Below, in pieces: positions 26,207 to 34,891 of a DNA stretch of 42,817 bases. Under the pieces are notes generated by a model, which did not search any database, had not been told where the DNA came from, and saw only the letters and a program-made list of their open reading frames with translations. Position 1 is the first letter of the stretch. Every line of letters begins with the position of its first letter. This DNA is from Candidatus Auribacterota bacterium. GTDB lineage: Bacteria > Auribacterota > JAFGBW01 > JAFGJP01. Where the stretch lies: positions 1-42,817 of the forward strand of contig JAGLFH010000039.1 of assembly GCA_023144635.1 (NCBI GenBank), in the 5' to 3' direction. The translations under genes were made by a program, and so were the position numbers.

Positions 26207-26713
26207 TCACATCATCGATATTACATATGATATGACATAACCATCTTCTATTTTAAAATCAGCTGTTATTGCTTGAATGTCTTTTACAGTTTCTTTTTTA
26301 TTCTCCTTTTTACTGATAAGAGAAAAGTCTACTTTTTGAAGCATACATTTAAATGAACGCTCTTTGATATCCGCTCTTTCCAGTGAATAGAATAAATTAC
26401 TATCTGAAAACTTAAAAAGAAAATCTTTTCCTTCTTTTGTAGAAAAAAATAACTGGCCTTCACTACATTCAACTTTTGCTTCAGGAGAGTTTGATCTTAT
26501 ATCATCAACTGATCTTTTTATTACATTTACAAACTTTTCTATTTTTCGAAGGTTTGATACTTCTTTTAATGAACTGTTCACTCTTTTTTTGTAATAAAAG
26601 TGAAAGGAGAAAGTAGATATCATTATAAAGGACAAAATAACCATATAACATGTTACTTCAATCAAAGTAAACCCTTTATATTTTTTTGATATAAGATAAT
26701 TCATATAACTCAT
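26207..26713 (-). CDS. Type IV prepilin-like protein (minor pseudopilin type)
   Basis: 168 residues. The N-terminus has the prepilin peptidase site KYKGFTLIEVTCYM, with cleavage after G14 and the +5 Glu at E19, followed by one hydrophobic helix. The remainder (about 40-168) is a small globular part of no recognised family. The short leader and fold position fit a minor pilin or GspJ/PilW-type pseudopilin. It overlaps the preceding prepilin gene by 38 nt. No assembly ATPase or prepilin peptidase gene is in the window. Confidence 0.78.
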   Translation of the reverse strand: MSYMNYLISKKYKGFTLIEVTCYMVILSFIMISTFSFHFYYKKRVNSSLKEVSNLRKIEKFVNVIKRSVDDIRSNSPEAKVECSEGQLFFSTKEGKDFLFKFSDSNLFYSLERADIKERSFKCMLQKVDFSLISKKENKKETVKDIQAITADFKIEDGYVISYVISMM

Positions 26714-27032
26714 TTTTTTTATTAGTTCTTACTGTTATGGTCATAAGATAAAGCCCTCTCGAAGAATCCCATGTATGCTTTTCCTTTTTCCATATATATT
26801 CAACATAATTAATATTTACTCTGCCATTTGAAAATGATGTCTTATCATCAAGCATGTCCAGTTCTGCATTCTTTACCGCAAGTGTCCTTAAATGAAATTC
26901 CGTTACACTTTTTTCCATAATATAAACAGAACTTGTGAGCATTTTAGCGATCATAGGCAAAAGAAGCATAATAAAAACTAAACTGATCAATACCTCAAGA
27001 AGAACATATCCTTTTTTTAATTCTTTGATCAT
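26676..27032 (-). CDS. Type IV prepilin-like protein (GspI/PilV type)
   Basis: 118 residues from the ATG at 27032. That start leaves a short leader MIKELKKG and the prepilin motif GYVLLEVLIS (cut after G8, Glu at E13). It also fits the upstream stop at 27044. The longer frame to 27119 would overlap the protease gene and bury the motif. One hydrophobic helix follows, then a short soluble part. It is probably a minor pseudopilin of a type II secretion or type IV pilus system, paired with the next gene. Confidence 0.78.
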   Translation of the reverse strand: MIKELKKGYVLLEVLISLVFIMLLLPMIAKMLTSSVYIMEKSVTEFHLRTLAVKNAELDMLDDKTSFSNGRVNINYVEYIWKKEKHTWDSSRGLYLMTITVRTNKKNELYELSYIKKI

Positions 27033-27043
27033 ATAAAATTGAT

Positions 27044-28093
27044 TTAGTTTGACCGGTAAATAAAGGTTACTATTACCGCAATTATATTGTTTACGCTGTG
27101 GAGTATCACAGGAAACCATAGATTTGATGTGGATTCATATATAACCGCAAGAGCTATTCCCAGACCAAAAATATAGAAAAACTGTAAAAAGTTCATGTGC
27201 GATGCAGCAAATATTAAAGATGTTAGTAAAATAGATGCCATTATCCCCCATCTTTTCTTAATCGTGCTATAGAGAAATCCTCTAAAAATATACTCCTCAT
27301 AAAATGGAGCACCTATAACAGCATGAATAATCAAATACATGGAAGAAAAGCTCCAAGGATTTTTTGCTATTATCTCCGTTGTCTCAGGATCTTGTACATT
27401 TACTCCAAACTGCTGACTTAAATATAGTCCAAGGAATGAAAACATGATTATCCATGGATAAAGACTTATAAAAAGTATAATTGTATTAAAAATATTCTTA
27501 AAAAAATATTTTTTGGTGTTTTCAATAAAAGCAGGATCATATTTATATTTTAAGCGAGAATAATAAACAATAAAAAGAGCTATCATAAGCTGTATGCCTA
27601 AAGTTCCTGCTACAACATTAACATTGTTAATATATTCATTTGCAAGATGAAGAGTATCCTTCATGTAATACATACAAAGTCTGTAAATTTGAATCAAAGT
27701 AAAAACATAAATAAGAAAGAAATAAAAATCTTTAAAATCAAAAGGAATATTCTTTCCAGCACCTGAAAAAGGAAAGAGAAATTCTTTTATCTTTCTTCTA
27801 TCTATAAACAAAAATACGACTATAAAAACATTTATTCCTATACCGGTTGCAAACAGAATAAGAAGAATTAACGGAAGAAACTTATCCGTTTTAACAGTAT
27901 TATCGGTCTTTAAACGTAATAGTTTTTCATGGACAATAGTCTTCTCTGTTTTATCATTAGATATCTCAGCGGCATCTTTTGTGTAATTGAAAAAGATAAA
28001 AATATGTATTGAAAAAGATAATATTATCAGCAATAAAAAAAATATATTTAATTTTCTTTCAAATGGCCTTATATATTGTTCTTGTGTATTCAT
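27044..28093 (-). CDS. CPBP-family intramembrane metalloprotease
   Basis: 349 residues from the ATG at 28093 (MNTQEQY). The upstream in-frame extension to 28174 would run into the divergent promoter and gene. Eight or so hydrophobic helices are visible. The family motifs are near the C-terminus: EExxxR in YEEYIFRG, FxxxH in FAASH and HxxxN in HSVNN. CPBP proteases cleave membrane or prenylated substrates. It precedes the two prepilin genes by 11 nt, so it is probably in their operon. TATAAT at 28101-28106 lies just before its start. Confidence 0.83.
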   Translation of the reverse strand: MNTQEQYIRPFERKLNIFFLLLIILSFSIHIFIFFNYTKDAAEISNDKTEKTIVHEKLLRLKTDNTVKTDKFLPLILLILFATGIGINVFIVVFLFIDRRKIKEFLFPFSGAGKNIPFDFKDFYFFLIYVFTLIQIYRLCMYYMKDTLHLANEYINNVNVVAGTLGIQLMIALFIVYYSRLKYKYDPAFIENTKKYFFKNIFNTIILFISLYPWIIMFSFLGLYLSQQFGVNVQDPETTEIIAKNPWSFSSMYLIIHAVIGAPFYEEYIFRGFLYSTIKKRWGIMASILLTSLIFAASHMNFLQFFYIFGLGIALAVIYESTSNLWFPVILHSVNNIIAVIVTFIYRSN

Positions 28094-28113
28094 AACAGGA
28101 ATTATACTAAAAA

Positions 28114-28122
28114 TGCTATAAT
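28114..28122 (+). promoter_or_regulatory. Extended -10 promoter for the GME-fold-like gene
   Basis: TGCTATAAT is a perfect TGnTATAAT. It would give a leader of about 27 nt before the ATG at 28156. A second TATAAT for the divergent protease gene lies 11 bp away on the other strand. Confidence 0.55.
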
Positions 28123-28155
28123 TTAAAATAATAATATATATTGCATAGGCCTTAT

Positions 28156-28872
28156 ATGAAAAACAAGTTAGCACTTATAAATCCTTACACAAGTAAAGAT
28201 ATTCTTGAAAGACTAAAAATCGAATTTAAGTCAAATATTATATTTATTCCTGTAAGAGAAGCAAATGATGTCAGGTTTCCACTGGATTCGCATCCTGATA
28301 TTGTTACAACAGCATCAAAAAACACCATAATACATTGCCCCACTCTTTCTAAAGACACCCTAAAACAGCTAAAAGAGAATGGAGTAGTAACTTTTAAAGG
28401 AGAAAACATTCTTAATAAAGAATACCCACATGATGCCTTTTATAATTGTCTAATAATGAATGATCTTTTTATTCACCGTCTTGATATTACAGATAAGACT
28501 ATTTTATGTTTTTTAAAAGAAAGCGGCATTAAAAGGCTTATAAATGTAAATCAGGGATATACAAGATGTTCAATAATACCGGTATCAGAAAATGCTTTTA
28601 TAACAGAAGATGCAGGTATTGCTAAAACATTACACGAAGAAGACCTGAATGTTTGCCTTATTTCAAAAGGACATATCAAACTTGAAAATTACAATTTTGG
28701 ATTTATCGGGGGCACATGTACCACTTTTGAGGATACCCTATACTTTTTCGGATCAATTGAAAAACACCCTGATTTTATAAAAATAAAGAAGTTTTCAAAT
28801 AAATATGGTAAGAAATGTGTTTCTCTGCGAGATAATGATCTTGAGGATTTTGGCGGTATGTTTATATTCTAA
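28156..28872 (+). CDS. DUF6873-type GME-fold-like protein
   Basis: 238 residues from the ATG at 28156; a TTG at 28141 could add 5. It resembles the DUF6873 family, placed in the guanidino-group modifying enzyme fold. The telling stretch is LINVNQGYTRCSIIPVSENA, then TEDAGIAKTL, and NYNFGFIGGTCTTFEDTLYFFG with HPDF. The family is known mainly from Firmicutes, and no activity has been shown, to my knowledge. C-terminal Cys in GGTC could be an active-site residue by position, but this is inference. It is divergent from the protease gene. Confidence 0.6.
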   Translation: MKNKLALINPYTSKDILERLKIEFKSNIIFIPVREANDVRFPLDSHPDIVTTASKNTIIHCPTLSKDTLKQLKENGVVTFKGENILNKEYPHDAFYNCLIMNDLFIHRLDITDKTILCFLKESGIKRLINVNQGYTRCSIIPVSENAFITEDAGIAKTLHEEDLNVCLISKGHIKLENYNFGFIGGTCTTFEDTLYFFGSIEKHPDFIKIKKFSNKYGKKCVSLRDNDLEDFGGMFIF

Positions 28873-28969
28873 ATCCGCCTAACTGCAACCTGCATATTTC
28901 GCGTAGGGTCTTGTACTATCCCATTTTTTGAGGTAAAATTTAACAAAATACTTATATGGGGGTCATAAA

Positions 28970-29479
28970 ATGAAAGTAACTCGTTTTTTATTATTTCTTT
29001 ATATTTTATTTATTCTAACTGATTCTATTTATGCTTATGACAATGTTACTTCTTCTGAAGCACTCGTTGCACGCGCTGCTACTTGCCTTGAAGCTCGGGA
29101 CTGGAAAGGATTAAAGTACTATACACAAAGATGCATATCACTTTACCAATCTCAGGCAAGGAACATGCAAAGAAAATTAAAGGATTTTGCTTCTCTAGAA
29201 ACAACTGATAAATATTGGGCACTTAATGATGTTGCATACAGCTATTTTTTACAAGGCGAGATGTACAGGATAATCGGGAAAACAGAAAAAGCTAAAAAAA
29301 AATATATGACCGTTATCAAAAAGTTTAAATTTGCTCAAGTATACGACCCTTCAATTAGCGGAGCATGGCAAGTTGCTGAAGCCTGCGAAATAAAACTTAA
29401 TGATATGGGTATAGATATAGAAGAAAAAAATGACCCTAAAAGCAAATTCATAAAGAAAAAATTAAAACCGCTTAAATAA
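28970..29479 (+). CDS. Small exported protein with possible TPR-like helices
   Basis: 169 residues. A signal peptide covers about 1-22 (cut after IYA). The mature part is helical, with pairs like ALVARAATCLEARDWKGLKYY and QGEMYRIIGKTEKAKKKYMTV that resemble TPR units, and a basic C-terminus (KKKLKPLK). It may be a helper or scaffold protein in the periplasm; no function is known. A GGGGG run lies 7 nt before the ATG. It stands alone. Confidence 0.6.
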   Translation: MKVTRFLLFLYILFILTDSIYAYDNVTSSEALVARAATCLEARDWKGLKYYTQRCISLYQSQARNMQRKLKDFASLETTDKYWALNDVAYSYFLQGEMYRIIGKTEKAKKKYMTVIKKFKFAQVYDPSISGAWQVAEACEIKLNDMGIDIEEKNDPKSKFIKKKLKPLK

Positions 29480-29506
29480 TTTTCGTCTTGCGACATGCGT
29501 AGTGCC

Positions 29507-29528
29507 CTTCGACAAGCTCAGGGTAGAC
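29507..29528. repeat. CTTCGACAAGCTCAG repeat
   Basis: CTTCGACAAGCTCAGGGTAGAC is a widespread intergenic word in bacteria. An inverted copy lies at 36280-36311. The spacer around it (29480-29626) shows no gene. Confidence 0.65.
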
Positions 29529-29626
29529 TGTTATGCGTGAAAGGAGTTTCCTTCGGAAGATGAGTATTAATAATTCCTCACAAAGATCACTTAAAAACAC
29601 TGTGCAATAGAAAAAGCAGGATCTTG

Positions 29627-30040
29627 TTAATACCTAACTACTCTTTCCTTAGTTGACATCTGTCTAAATATTATCCATTTAGCATCAACTTTTGCTAGTA
29701 AAAACATAAAATGGCCTATATGAGATTTCTTACCATCAAAAAAATAGGTCTCTTTCACAAAAGCAACCACCTTCTCTTTTGAATTTTCATCTAAATAATC
29801 AATTCCTAATAATTCTGATTCAAGACTTGATAATTTCATATAACCTTTTGTAGCTCCATTTTTAATATTATCTAGCTTTGTTGAGCTAAAAAGTTCAGCA
29901 TCTTTTTTGGCTACTGCATCATCCCTTGTCTTTAATAGGGTTATTATTTCTTTCTTTACCTCTATCTCATCTGATAAAACAAAATTTCCACAAAAACTTA
30001 TAGATAGAACCAGTACAATAAAAAACATAATATATTTCAT
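29627..30040 (-). CDS. Exported SnoaL/NTF2-like small protein
   Basis: 137 residues from the ATG at 30040, chosen because AGGAG lies 5 nt before it. The GTG at 30046 would put the ribosome site on top of the start. The signal peptide is about 1-23. The mature part (EVKKEIITLLKTRDDAVAKKDAELFSS...WIIFRQMSTKERVV) resembles a cone-shaped NTF2/SnoaL domain, with its Trp and beta strands. No catalytic residues can be pointed out. It follows the TfoX-like gene with the start 3 nt beyond its stop. Confidence 0.6.
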   Translation of the reverse strand: MKYIMFFIVLVLSISFCGNFVLSDEIEVKKEIITLLKTRDDAVAKKDAELFSSTKLDNIKNGATKGYMKLSSLESELLGIDYLDENSKEKVVAFVKETYFFDGKKSHIGHFMFLLAKVDAKWIIFRQMSTKERVVRY

Positions 30041-30042
30041 AT

Positions 30043-30426
30043 TCACTCCTTATATCTTTTTTTCTTACGTGTTTTTGCTTTCTTCTTTGCCGGTTTTTTA
30101 TTTTTTTTAATTTTTCCTATATTAAATGATACCATTGCCCATTTATATAACTCTTCTGAATCTTCCAGAATATCTACCGGAACCTCATAATACTGCATGG
30201 TATAAGGTTTATCATCAAAAGGCTTAAACGGCCCCATAGCTTTTTTTTCATAATGTTTTCTATTTGTCTCATCTACCTTAAAATACAATACATCATCTGC
30301 TATCAATGCAAAAAAAACGTTTTCAAAATAAATTCCGGCTCCACCAAACATCTTTTTAACTGTTAGATTACCAAGAGATTTAAGCTGGTGGGCGACATAT
30401 AAAATGTAATCATCACTAATTGTCAT
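30043..30426 (-). CDS. TfoX N-terminal-domain protein with basic tail
   Basis: 127 residues. The TfoX_N domain (about 1-105) shows VKKMFGGAGIYFENVFFALIADDVLYFKVDE, the family core. TfoX/Sxy proteins affect competence gene expression in gamma-proteobacteria; the domain alone is widely found and not well understood. A strongly basic tail (KIKKNKKPAKKKAKTRKKK) suggests nucleic-acid binding. It lies just before the exported SnoaL-like gene, and the spacer upstream is repeat-rich. Confidence 0.78.
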   Translation of the reverse strand: MTISDDYILYVAHQLKSLGNLTVKKMFGGAGIYFENVFFALIADDVLYFKVDETNRKHYEKKAMGPFKPFDDKPYTMQYYEVPVDILEDSEELYKWAMVSFNIGKIKKNKKPAKKKAKTRKKKRYKE

Positions 30427-30580
30427 AATAAATTAAATCTCAATCATCAATAAACAAATAAATAACAAATTACAATTTTCAAATAATTAAAACTAAAAGT
30501 TTCCGTTTTTTACACGTGCGCAGACTAGCGACGTCCCTACACTAATCCATCAGCGCTTTGTGGAGGACACACGTTTTACA

Positions 30581-30643
30581 GCGGTTCGGGCATGCCCGTG
30601 GTATCCTATTGCAAATCCGCCATTTTTTTAGGAGAGGACTCAC
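30581..30643 (+). repeat. Dispersed ~60-bp repeat, copy 2
   Basis: It contains GCGGTTCGGGCATGCCCGT, TATCCTATTGCAAATCCGCC and GGAGAGGACTCAC, matching 616-673 block by block, with a longer T run in the last spacer. Confidence 0.7.
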
Positions 30644-30677
30644 TTTCTTTTTTATCTGTGTTTATCCGTGTGTATCT

Positions 30678-30753
30678 GCCTGCCTCGCCGTAGCCTTCTT
30701 GTCTAGGCGAAGGCGGGGGGGGCTAAAATTATATCATTGCGCGGAAGCGCACC
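30678..30753 (-). repeat. GGTGC...GGCAGGC dispersed repeat, copy 3
   Basis: On the minus strand it begins GGTGCGCTTCCGCGCAA, a small hairpin (TGCGC GGAA GCGCA on the plus strand) just after the GYF gene stop. It ends GGCTACGGCGAGGCAGGC. It may help terminate the GYF gene transcript. Confidence 0.6.
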
Positions 30754-30763
30754 TTTATTTATT

Positions 30764-31282
30764 TTACAGTTTCTTTATTTGTCCAATAAAGTCGTCCCAA
30801 AAATACATATATAGAACAACAATGATTATTGTAACCATTATCCATGCGATAGGTATCGGCCCGTACATTGTGCCAAAAACATCGGATCTACATAGTCGCC
30901 ATTCTATTTTATTTTTTTTATTACTCTTTTCACCCGGTATGAACGGCACTTTACATTTAGGGCATACATAAGATAATTTTAATTCTACTTTTCCTTTATC
31001 TGCAGTATCAGGGTCAAATTTATGCTTACATTTAGGACATTTTATTTTTTCTTTTTTTTCAGATGGTTTTTCTTTATCTGATTGTTTTGCTTCTTTTGTT
31101 ACCTCAGCACTACCTGAAAATTCGGGAGTTTCTGATATCTTTACCCATTCATCTCCGGTAGATTTTCCCTTTATTAGGCTATCCCCGTTAAGAGTTCCAT
31201 CTTTAAGAAGATTTTCAATAGTATTAGCACCATAAGGACCATGTTCCTTTTCATCTATTTTATATTCCCATAGGCTTATCAT
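30764..31282 (-). CDS. GYF_2-domain, zinc-ribbon, single-pass membrane protein
   Basis: 172 residues. An N-terminal GYF_2 domain (about 4-50; WEYKIDEKEHGPYGANTIE) is followed by a charged linker, a zinc ribbon (C82, C85, C107, C110; CPKC...CPKC) and a C-terminal helix (about 143-162). GYF_2 domains bind peptides; in bacteria they sit in many membrane proteins of unknown role. The layout suggests an anchored cytoplasmic adaptor. AGGAG lies 8 nt before the ATG. It has no partner gene nearby. Confidence 0.72.
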   Translation of the reverse strand: MISLWEYKIDEKEHGPYGANTIENLLKDGTLNGDSLIKGKSTGDEWVKISETPEFSGSAEVTKEAKQSDKEKPSEKKEKIKCPKCKHKFDPDTADKGKVELKLSYVCPKCKVPFIPGEKSNKKNKIEWRLCRSDVFGTMYGPIPIAWIMVTIIIVVLYMYFWDDFIGQIKKL

Positions 31283-31345
31283 TAGCTGCTCCTTTCATGC
31301 AACATTATAACTTACAACGCTGTAATAGGAAAGGAGTAAAGAATA

Positions 31346-31424
31346 TTTAGCCACAGATTCACACAGATGGGTCATGAACCACGTCCTAAATCACATAGGG
31401 TTCAGGATAAATGGGGTTCATGAG
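31346..31424 (-). repeat. ACGTGGTTCATGACCC...ATCTGTGGCTAAA repeat, copy 2
   Basis: On the minus strand it carries CATGAACCC, ACGTGGTTCATGACCCATC and ATCTGTGGCTAAA, as in 26116-26179, with an insertion near the start. It lies in the spacer upstream of the GYF gene. Confidence 0.6.
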
Positions 31425-31488
31425 GGAAAAGGATTTGGTGTAAAATAATAAGCCTTCGCCCGTGTAAAAGAAAATCACGAACGACGAT

Positions 31489-34400
31489 TCATGCTTTTAC
31501 ATGAAAATCTCTTTGTAAAAAGGAATAGAGAACCGGAACAAGTATAAGGGTAATAAATGTTGCAAACATCAGTCCCCAGCTCATAGCAAGCACCATAGGT
31601 ACTAAAAACGGCTCTGTTCCACCAAAACCATATACAGTTGGAAGTAATCCTAAAACTGTCGTTATTGTTGTTAAAAGCACAGGCCTAAGTCGTGTCCTTG
31701 CACCTTCAATAATTATATCTACATTAATAGTATTATATTTTTTATGAAGAGTATTAAGATAAGTCACCATAACAAGAGAATCATTTACTACAACTCCCAT
31801 CATACCTAAAGCACCTATCATGCCTATAAAACTGATAGGAAGGTCATGAATAATAAAAGCAATAAATACTCCTATAAAGCCAAACGGTATAGCTATCATT
31901 ATCAAAAACGGCTGTATATATGAATCAAGAAGTAAAACCAGTATAGAATAAATAGCTAAAAGCCCGCAAATAAATGCAAAATAAAAATTTTGCATACTTT
32001 CCATTGTTTCTTTTTCTTCGCCGCCAAAAACTATTTCAATACCTGGCATGGCTGATATCTTTTTTTCAAATTCTTTTTTTATTAAAAGATTAGCTTCTTT
32101 GGATGTAATATCATCATTTACTTTTGCTGTTATAGATATTGCTTTCTTACCATTAAAATGAAGTATGGATTGTTTTGCTTCCCCTTTTTCCATAAAAGCA
32201 ATATTTTTAACTTTTATAAGTTTGTTTTGATCATTAGGTATCTGCAGTTCATTTAAAATCGATTGGCTTCCCCTTTGGTCATCTCTTAATAAAACACGAA
32301 AATCTATTTCTTCTCCGTCCCTTCTAATTGTGGTCGCTACTCTTCCGTCATAAGCTATCCTTACAGCATTTGAAACATCTATTGCAGTTATTCCGACCTT
32401 TGCCATAGTATCATAATTAAGTTTTAGCCTTATTTCTTCTTTACCAGATTTATTTGAAGTATCAATATCATATACACCTTTTATATTATTAAGATATTTT
32501 AAAATATCTTTTTCTTGAAGTTCACATAAATTAAAATCATCTGAAACAATACGGATAGTTATAGCTAAACCAACAGGAGGACCATCCTGCATCTCTCTTA
32601 CTTCAAGTTTAGTAAATTCAGTTTTATTTATACTTTTCTTTAATTCTTCTATTAAATCTTCGCTTCTTCTGTTTCTCTTTGAAGCCGGGTGAAGAAAAAC
32701 AGTTATGAGTGCCCAGTTTTCATGAAGAGTAGGATCAGTTACCATTTCATCTGTTGCATGGTTTCCGACTATTGTTTTATATCCAACCATTAGATCAGGT
32801 GTTATTTTTGAGATCACTTCTTCTACTTTTTTTACCTTTTTTGAAGTCTCATTAAGGGAGGTTCCCATTTTAGTCTCCATTACAATATAAAAAAGATCAA
32901 AATCCTCAGTAGGGAACAAATTAAATTTACTTACCTTTGAGAAGAAGGTTACTGATGTAATAACAATAATTAAAATAACACCTAAAGTAACATATCTTCT
33001 TTGTAAACATTTTCGCAGGAATTTCGTATAATAAAATCTGAATTTAGCTATCAGATAATTTTCTTTTGTCTTTGATATTTTTGAATGGGCGAGATGCGCG
33101 GGAAGAAGTGTTACTGATTCAAAAAGACTCATCAGCAACGTAAGTATGACCACAATCGGGATTCCTATGACAAATTTACCCAGGATACCCTTCATAAAAA
33201 ACATTGGGACAAAACAAAGCATCGTCGTTGCAATAGTAGCAAGCACAGGATAAAAAACTTCACTTGTACCTTTAAGAGCAGCACTTTTGGGATCTAATCC
33301 GGCCTCGATATGCCTGTTTATGTTTTCTGCAATTACTATCGCATCATCAACCAGCATTCCTAAAACCATTATCATAGTTATCAATGTTATCTGGTTAGTG
33401 CTGATCCCAAAAAGCGGCAAGAAAACATAAGCACCAAAAACTGATAAAGGTATACCAAGCGCAACCCAAAAAGCAGTACGGAAATTCAAAAATATAAATA
33501 ACGATATAACAACAAGGATAAACCCGAAAAAAGCATTTCTCCCAACAATATTCAATAAGCTCCTTGTGTAATAAGAGTAATCAACTACTTTGATAACTGA
33601 TACTCCCTCGCCCTTATAATTTTCATGATATTTTTTTATAATACTGTTCGCTTTATCACTCAATTTTATTACATCTGTTGTTCCCTTTCTTTTAACAACA
33701 AGATTTATACTGTTTATTCCATTGCTTCTACAAAAAATACTTTTCTTTTTAAAACCTTCCTTTACCTCTGCTATATCAGTAACAACAATATTTTTTCCTG
33801 AAAAATTACTGCGGACAATAACATCACCTACATCTTTAAGTTCATTGAACTCAGAAAATGTAACAACTTTCTTTTCATCAACAAAAGATTCAAGAGTACC
33901 TCCGGAGAGCTTTACATTCCTTGATCTTATAGCACCCAATATTTTTGAAAAAGAAACATTACTCTCTTCCATTTTCTTTGAATCACAAAGTATTTTAACT
34001 TCTCTTTTTCTATAATTAATTTTTTCAATAACCCCGACAGATTTCAATGATTTTAATTCTGATTCAAGATCCTTAGCTATTTTTCTTAAAAGATCTTCTT
34101 TATTATCTTCACCAATCACTGCTACTTCTAAAACAGGAAAATCAGTAGATTTCATCTCGTTTATCAGCGGTCTTTCTGTTACTTCAACAGGTAAGTCAGA
34201 GATACGATCCACGGCATTTCGAATATCATTCATTATCTGATCTGTATTTTTAGCATCAGGATCAAGCTGTACAACAATATATGACATACCTTCGATGGAA
34301 TAAGATGACATTTCTTCAATACCATCTACACTTTCAAGCTCGTCCTCAATTGGATCAGTTACATTGATCTCAACATCTTCAGGAGATGCACCCGGATAAA

Positions 34401-34548
34401 AAGTATTAATAGTTAAAATGTTAAAACTAATATTAGGTGAATCCTGGCGTGGAAGCGTTAAAATTGATATCGAACCCGCAAGTATTATCAAAGCAAGTAT
34501 TAGATTGGTTAATTTAAAATGCTCTATAAAATACTTTGTGATTTTCAT
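31489..34548 (-). CDS. RND-family efflux transporter, permease subunit (AcrB/HAE1-like)
   Basis: 1019 residues, near full length. The protein begins MKITKYFIEHFKLTNLILA and has the two-half RND layout with large periplasmic loops after the first and seventh helices. The proton relay Asp pair is present in GMLVDDAIVIAEN. The second half carries GALGMMGVVVNDSLVM. It would export drugs, dyes or lipids using the proton gradient. No membrane-fusion adaptor or outer-membrane channel gene is beside it; the flanks are repeat spacers, so the partners must be elsewhere. Confidence 0.9.
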   Translation of the reverse strand: MKITKYFIEHFKLTNLILALIILAGSISILTLPRQDSPNISFNILTINTFYPGASPEDVEINVTDPIEDELESVDGIEEMSSYSIEGMSYIVVQLDPDAKNTDQIMNDIRNAVDRISDLPVEVTERPLINEMKSTDFPVLEVAVIGEDNKEDLLRKIAKDLESELKSLKSVGVIEKINYRKREVKILCDSKKMEESNVSFSKILGAIRSRNVKLSGGTLESFVDEKKVVTFSEFNELKDVGDVIVRSNFSGKNIVVTDIAEVKEGFKKKSIFCRSNGINSINLVVKRKGTTDVIKLSDKANSIIKKYHENYKGEGVSVIKVVDYSYYTRSLLNIVGRNAFFGFILVVISLFIFLNFRTAFWVALGIPLSVFGAYVFLPLFGISTNQITLITMIMVLGMLVDDAIVIAENINRHIEAGLDPKSAALKGTSEVFYPVLATIATTMLCFVPMFFMKGILGKFVIGIPIVVILTLLMSLFESVTLLPAHLAHSKISKTKENYLIAKFRFYYTKFLRKCLQRRYVTLGVILIIVITSVTFFSKVSKFNLFPTEDFDLFYIVMETKMGTSLNETSKKVKKVEEVISKITPDLMVGYKTIVGNHATDEMVTDPTLHENWALITVFLHPASKRNRRSEDLIEELKKSINKTEFTKLEVREMQDGPPVGLAITIRIVSDDFNLCELQEKDILKYLNNIKGVYDIDTSNKSGKEEIRLKLNYDTMAKVGITAIDVSNAVRIAYDGRVATTIRRDGEEIDFRVLLRDDQRGSQSILNELQIPNDQNKLIKVKNIAFMEKGEAKQSILHFNGKKAISITAKVNDDITSKEANLLIKKEFEKKISAMPGIEIVFGGEEKETMESMQNFYFAFICGLLAIYSILVLLLDSYIQPFLIMIAIPFGFIGVFIAFIIHDLPISFIGMIGALGMMGVVVNDSLVMVTYLNTLHKKYNTINVDIIIEGARTRLRPVLLTTITTVLGLLPTVYGFGGTEPFLVPMVLAMSWGLMFATFITLILVPVLYSFLQRDFHVKA

Positions 34549-34661
34549 TAATATACTCCAAGTAGAAGTTCTATTATCCTAAATTTACGCTAAAGAGCAA
34601 TATTAAAGTTAAGCACAAGATAAAGGCTATAGGTGATAGGTTCTAGGTATTAGGTCAAGGT

Positions 34662-34742
34662 GCGCTTCCGCCTACGTTCAGACTATGCCTCCAACTTCGC
34701 ACAAGGCTTCGTCTAGACAGGAAAACTATGGCGAGACAGGCG
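34662..34742 (+). repeat. GGTGC...GACAGGC dispersed repeat, copy 4
   Basis: It begins GGTGCGCTTCCGCCT and ends CTATGGCGAGACAGGC, with a longer middle than the copies at 6409 and 7776. Confidence 0.68.
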
Positions 34743-34845
34743 CGCGATGATTATAAGAATTAACCACTAAAACACGAAAAAAATGGAAAGCACGAAAAAT
34801 GTTGTAAAGACGCGATTTATCACATCTCGTTAACATAAAATATGT

Positions 34846-34880
34846 GTAGGGGCGGCGCTTGTCCCCGCCCGTTGTAAAAC
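34846..34880 (+). repeat. GTAGGGGCGG hairpin repeat
   Basis: It begins GTAGGGGCGGCGC and ends CGCCCGTTGTAAAAC. The GGGCGG-like arm pairs with CCCCGCCC. It is an inverted relative of the element at 724-749. Confidence 0.65.
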
Positions 34881-34891
34881 ATAAAAAATAT

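Larger units (their letters stand above)
30427..30763. other. Repeat-packed spacer
   Basis: No gene. It contains two listed repeats (30581-30643 and 30678-30753), a GTGGAGGACACACGTTTTAC word at about 30560 that joins onto the first of them, and a TATCCGTGTGTATCTG word at 30660. The plus-strand reading frame at 30558-30971 is an artefact of these repeats. Confidence 0.7.

Noticed and set aside
30558-30971. 137-codon plus-strand frame
   Set aside because: It runs through dispersed repeats and then antisense through the GYF gene.
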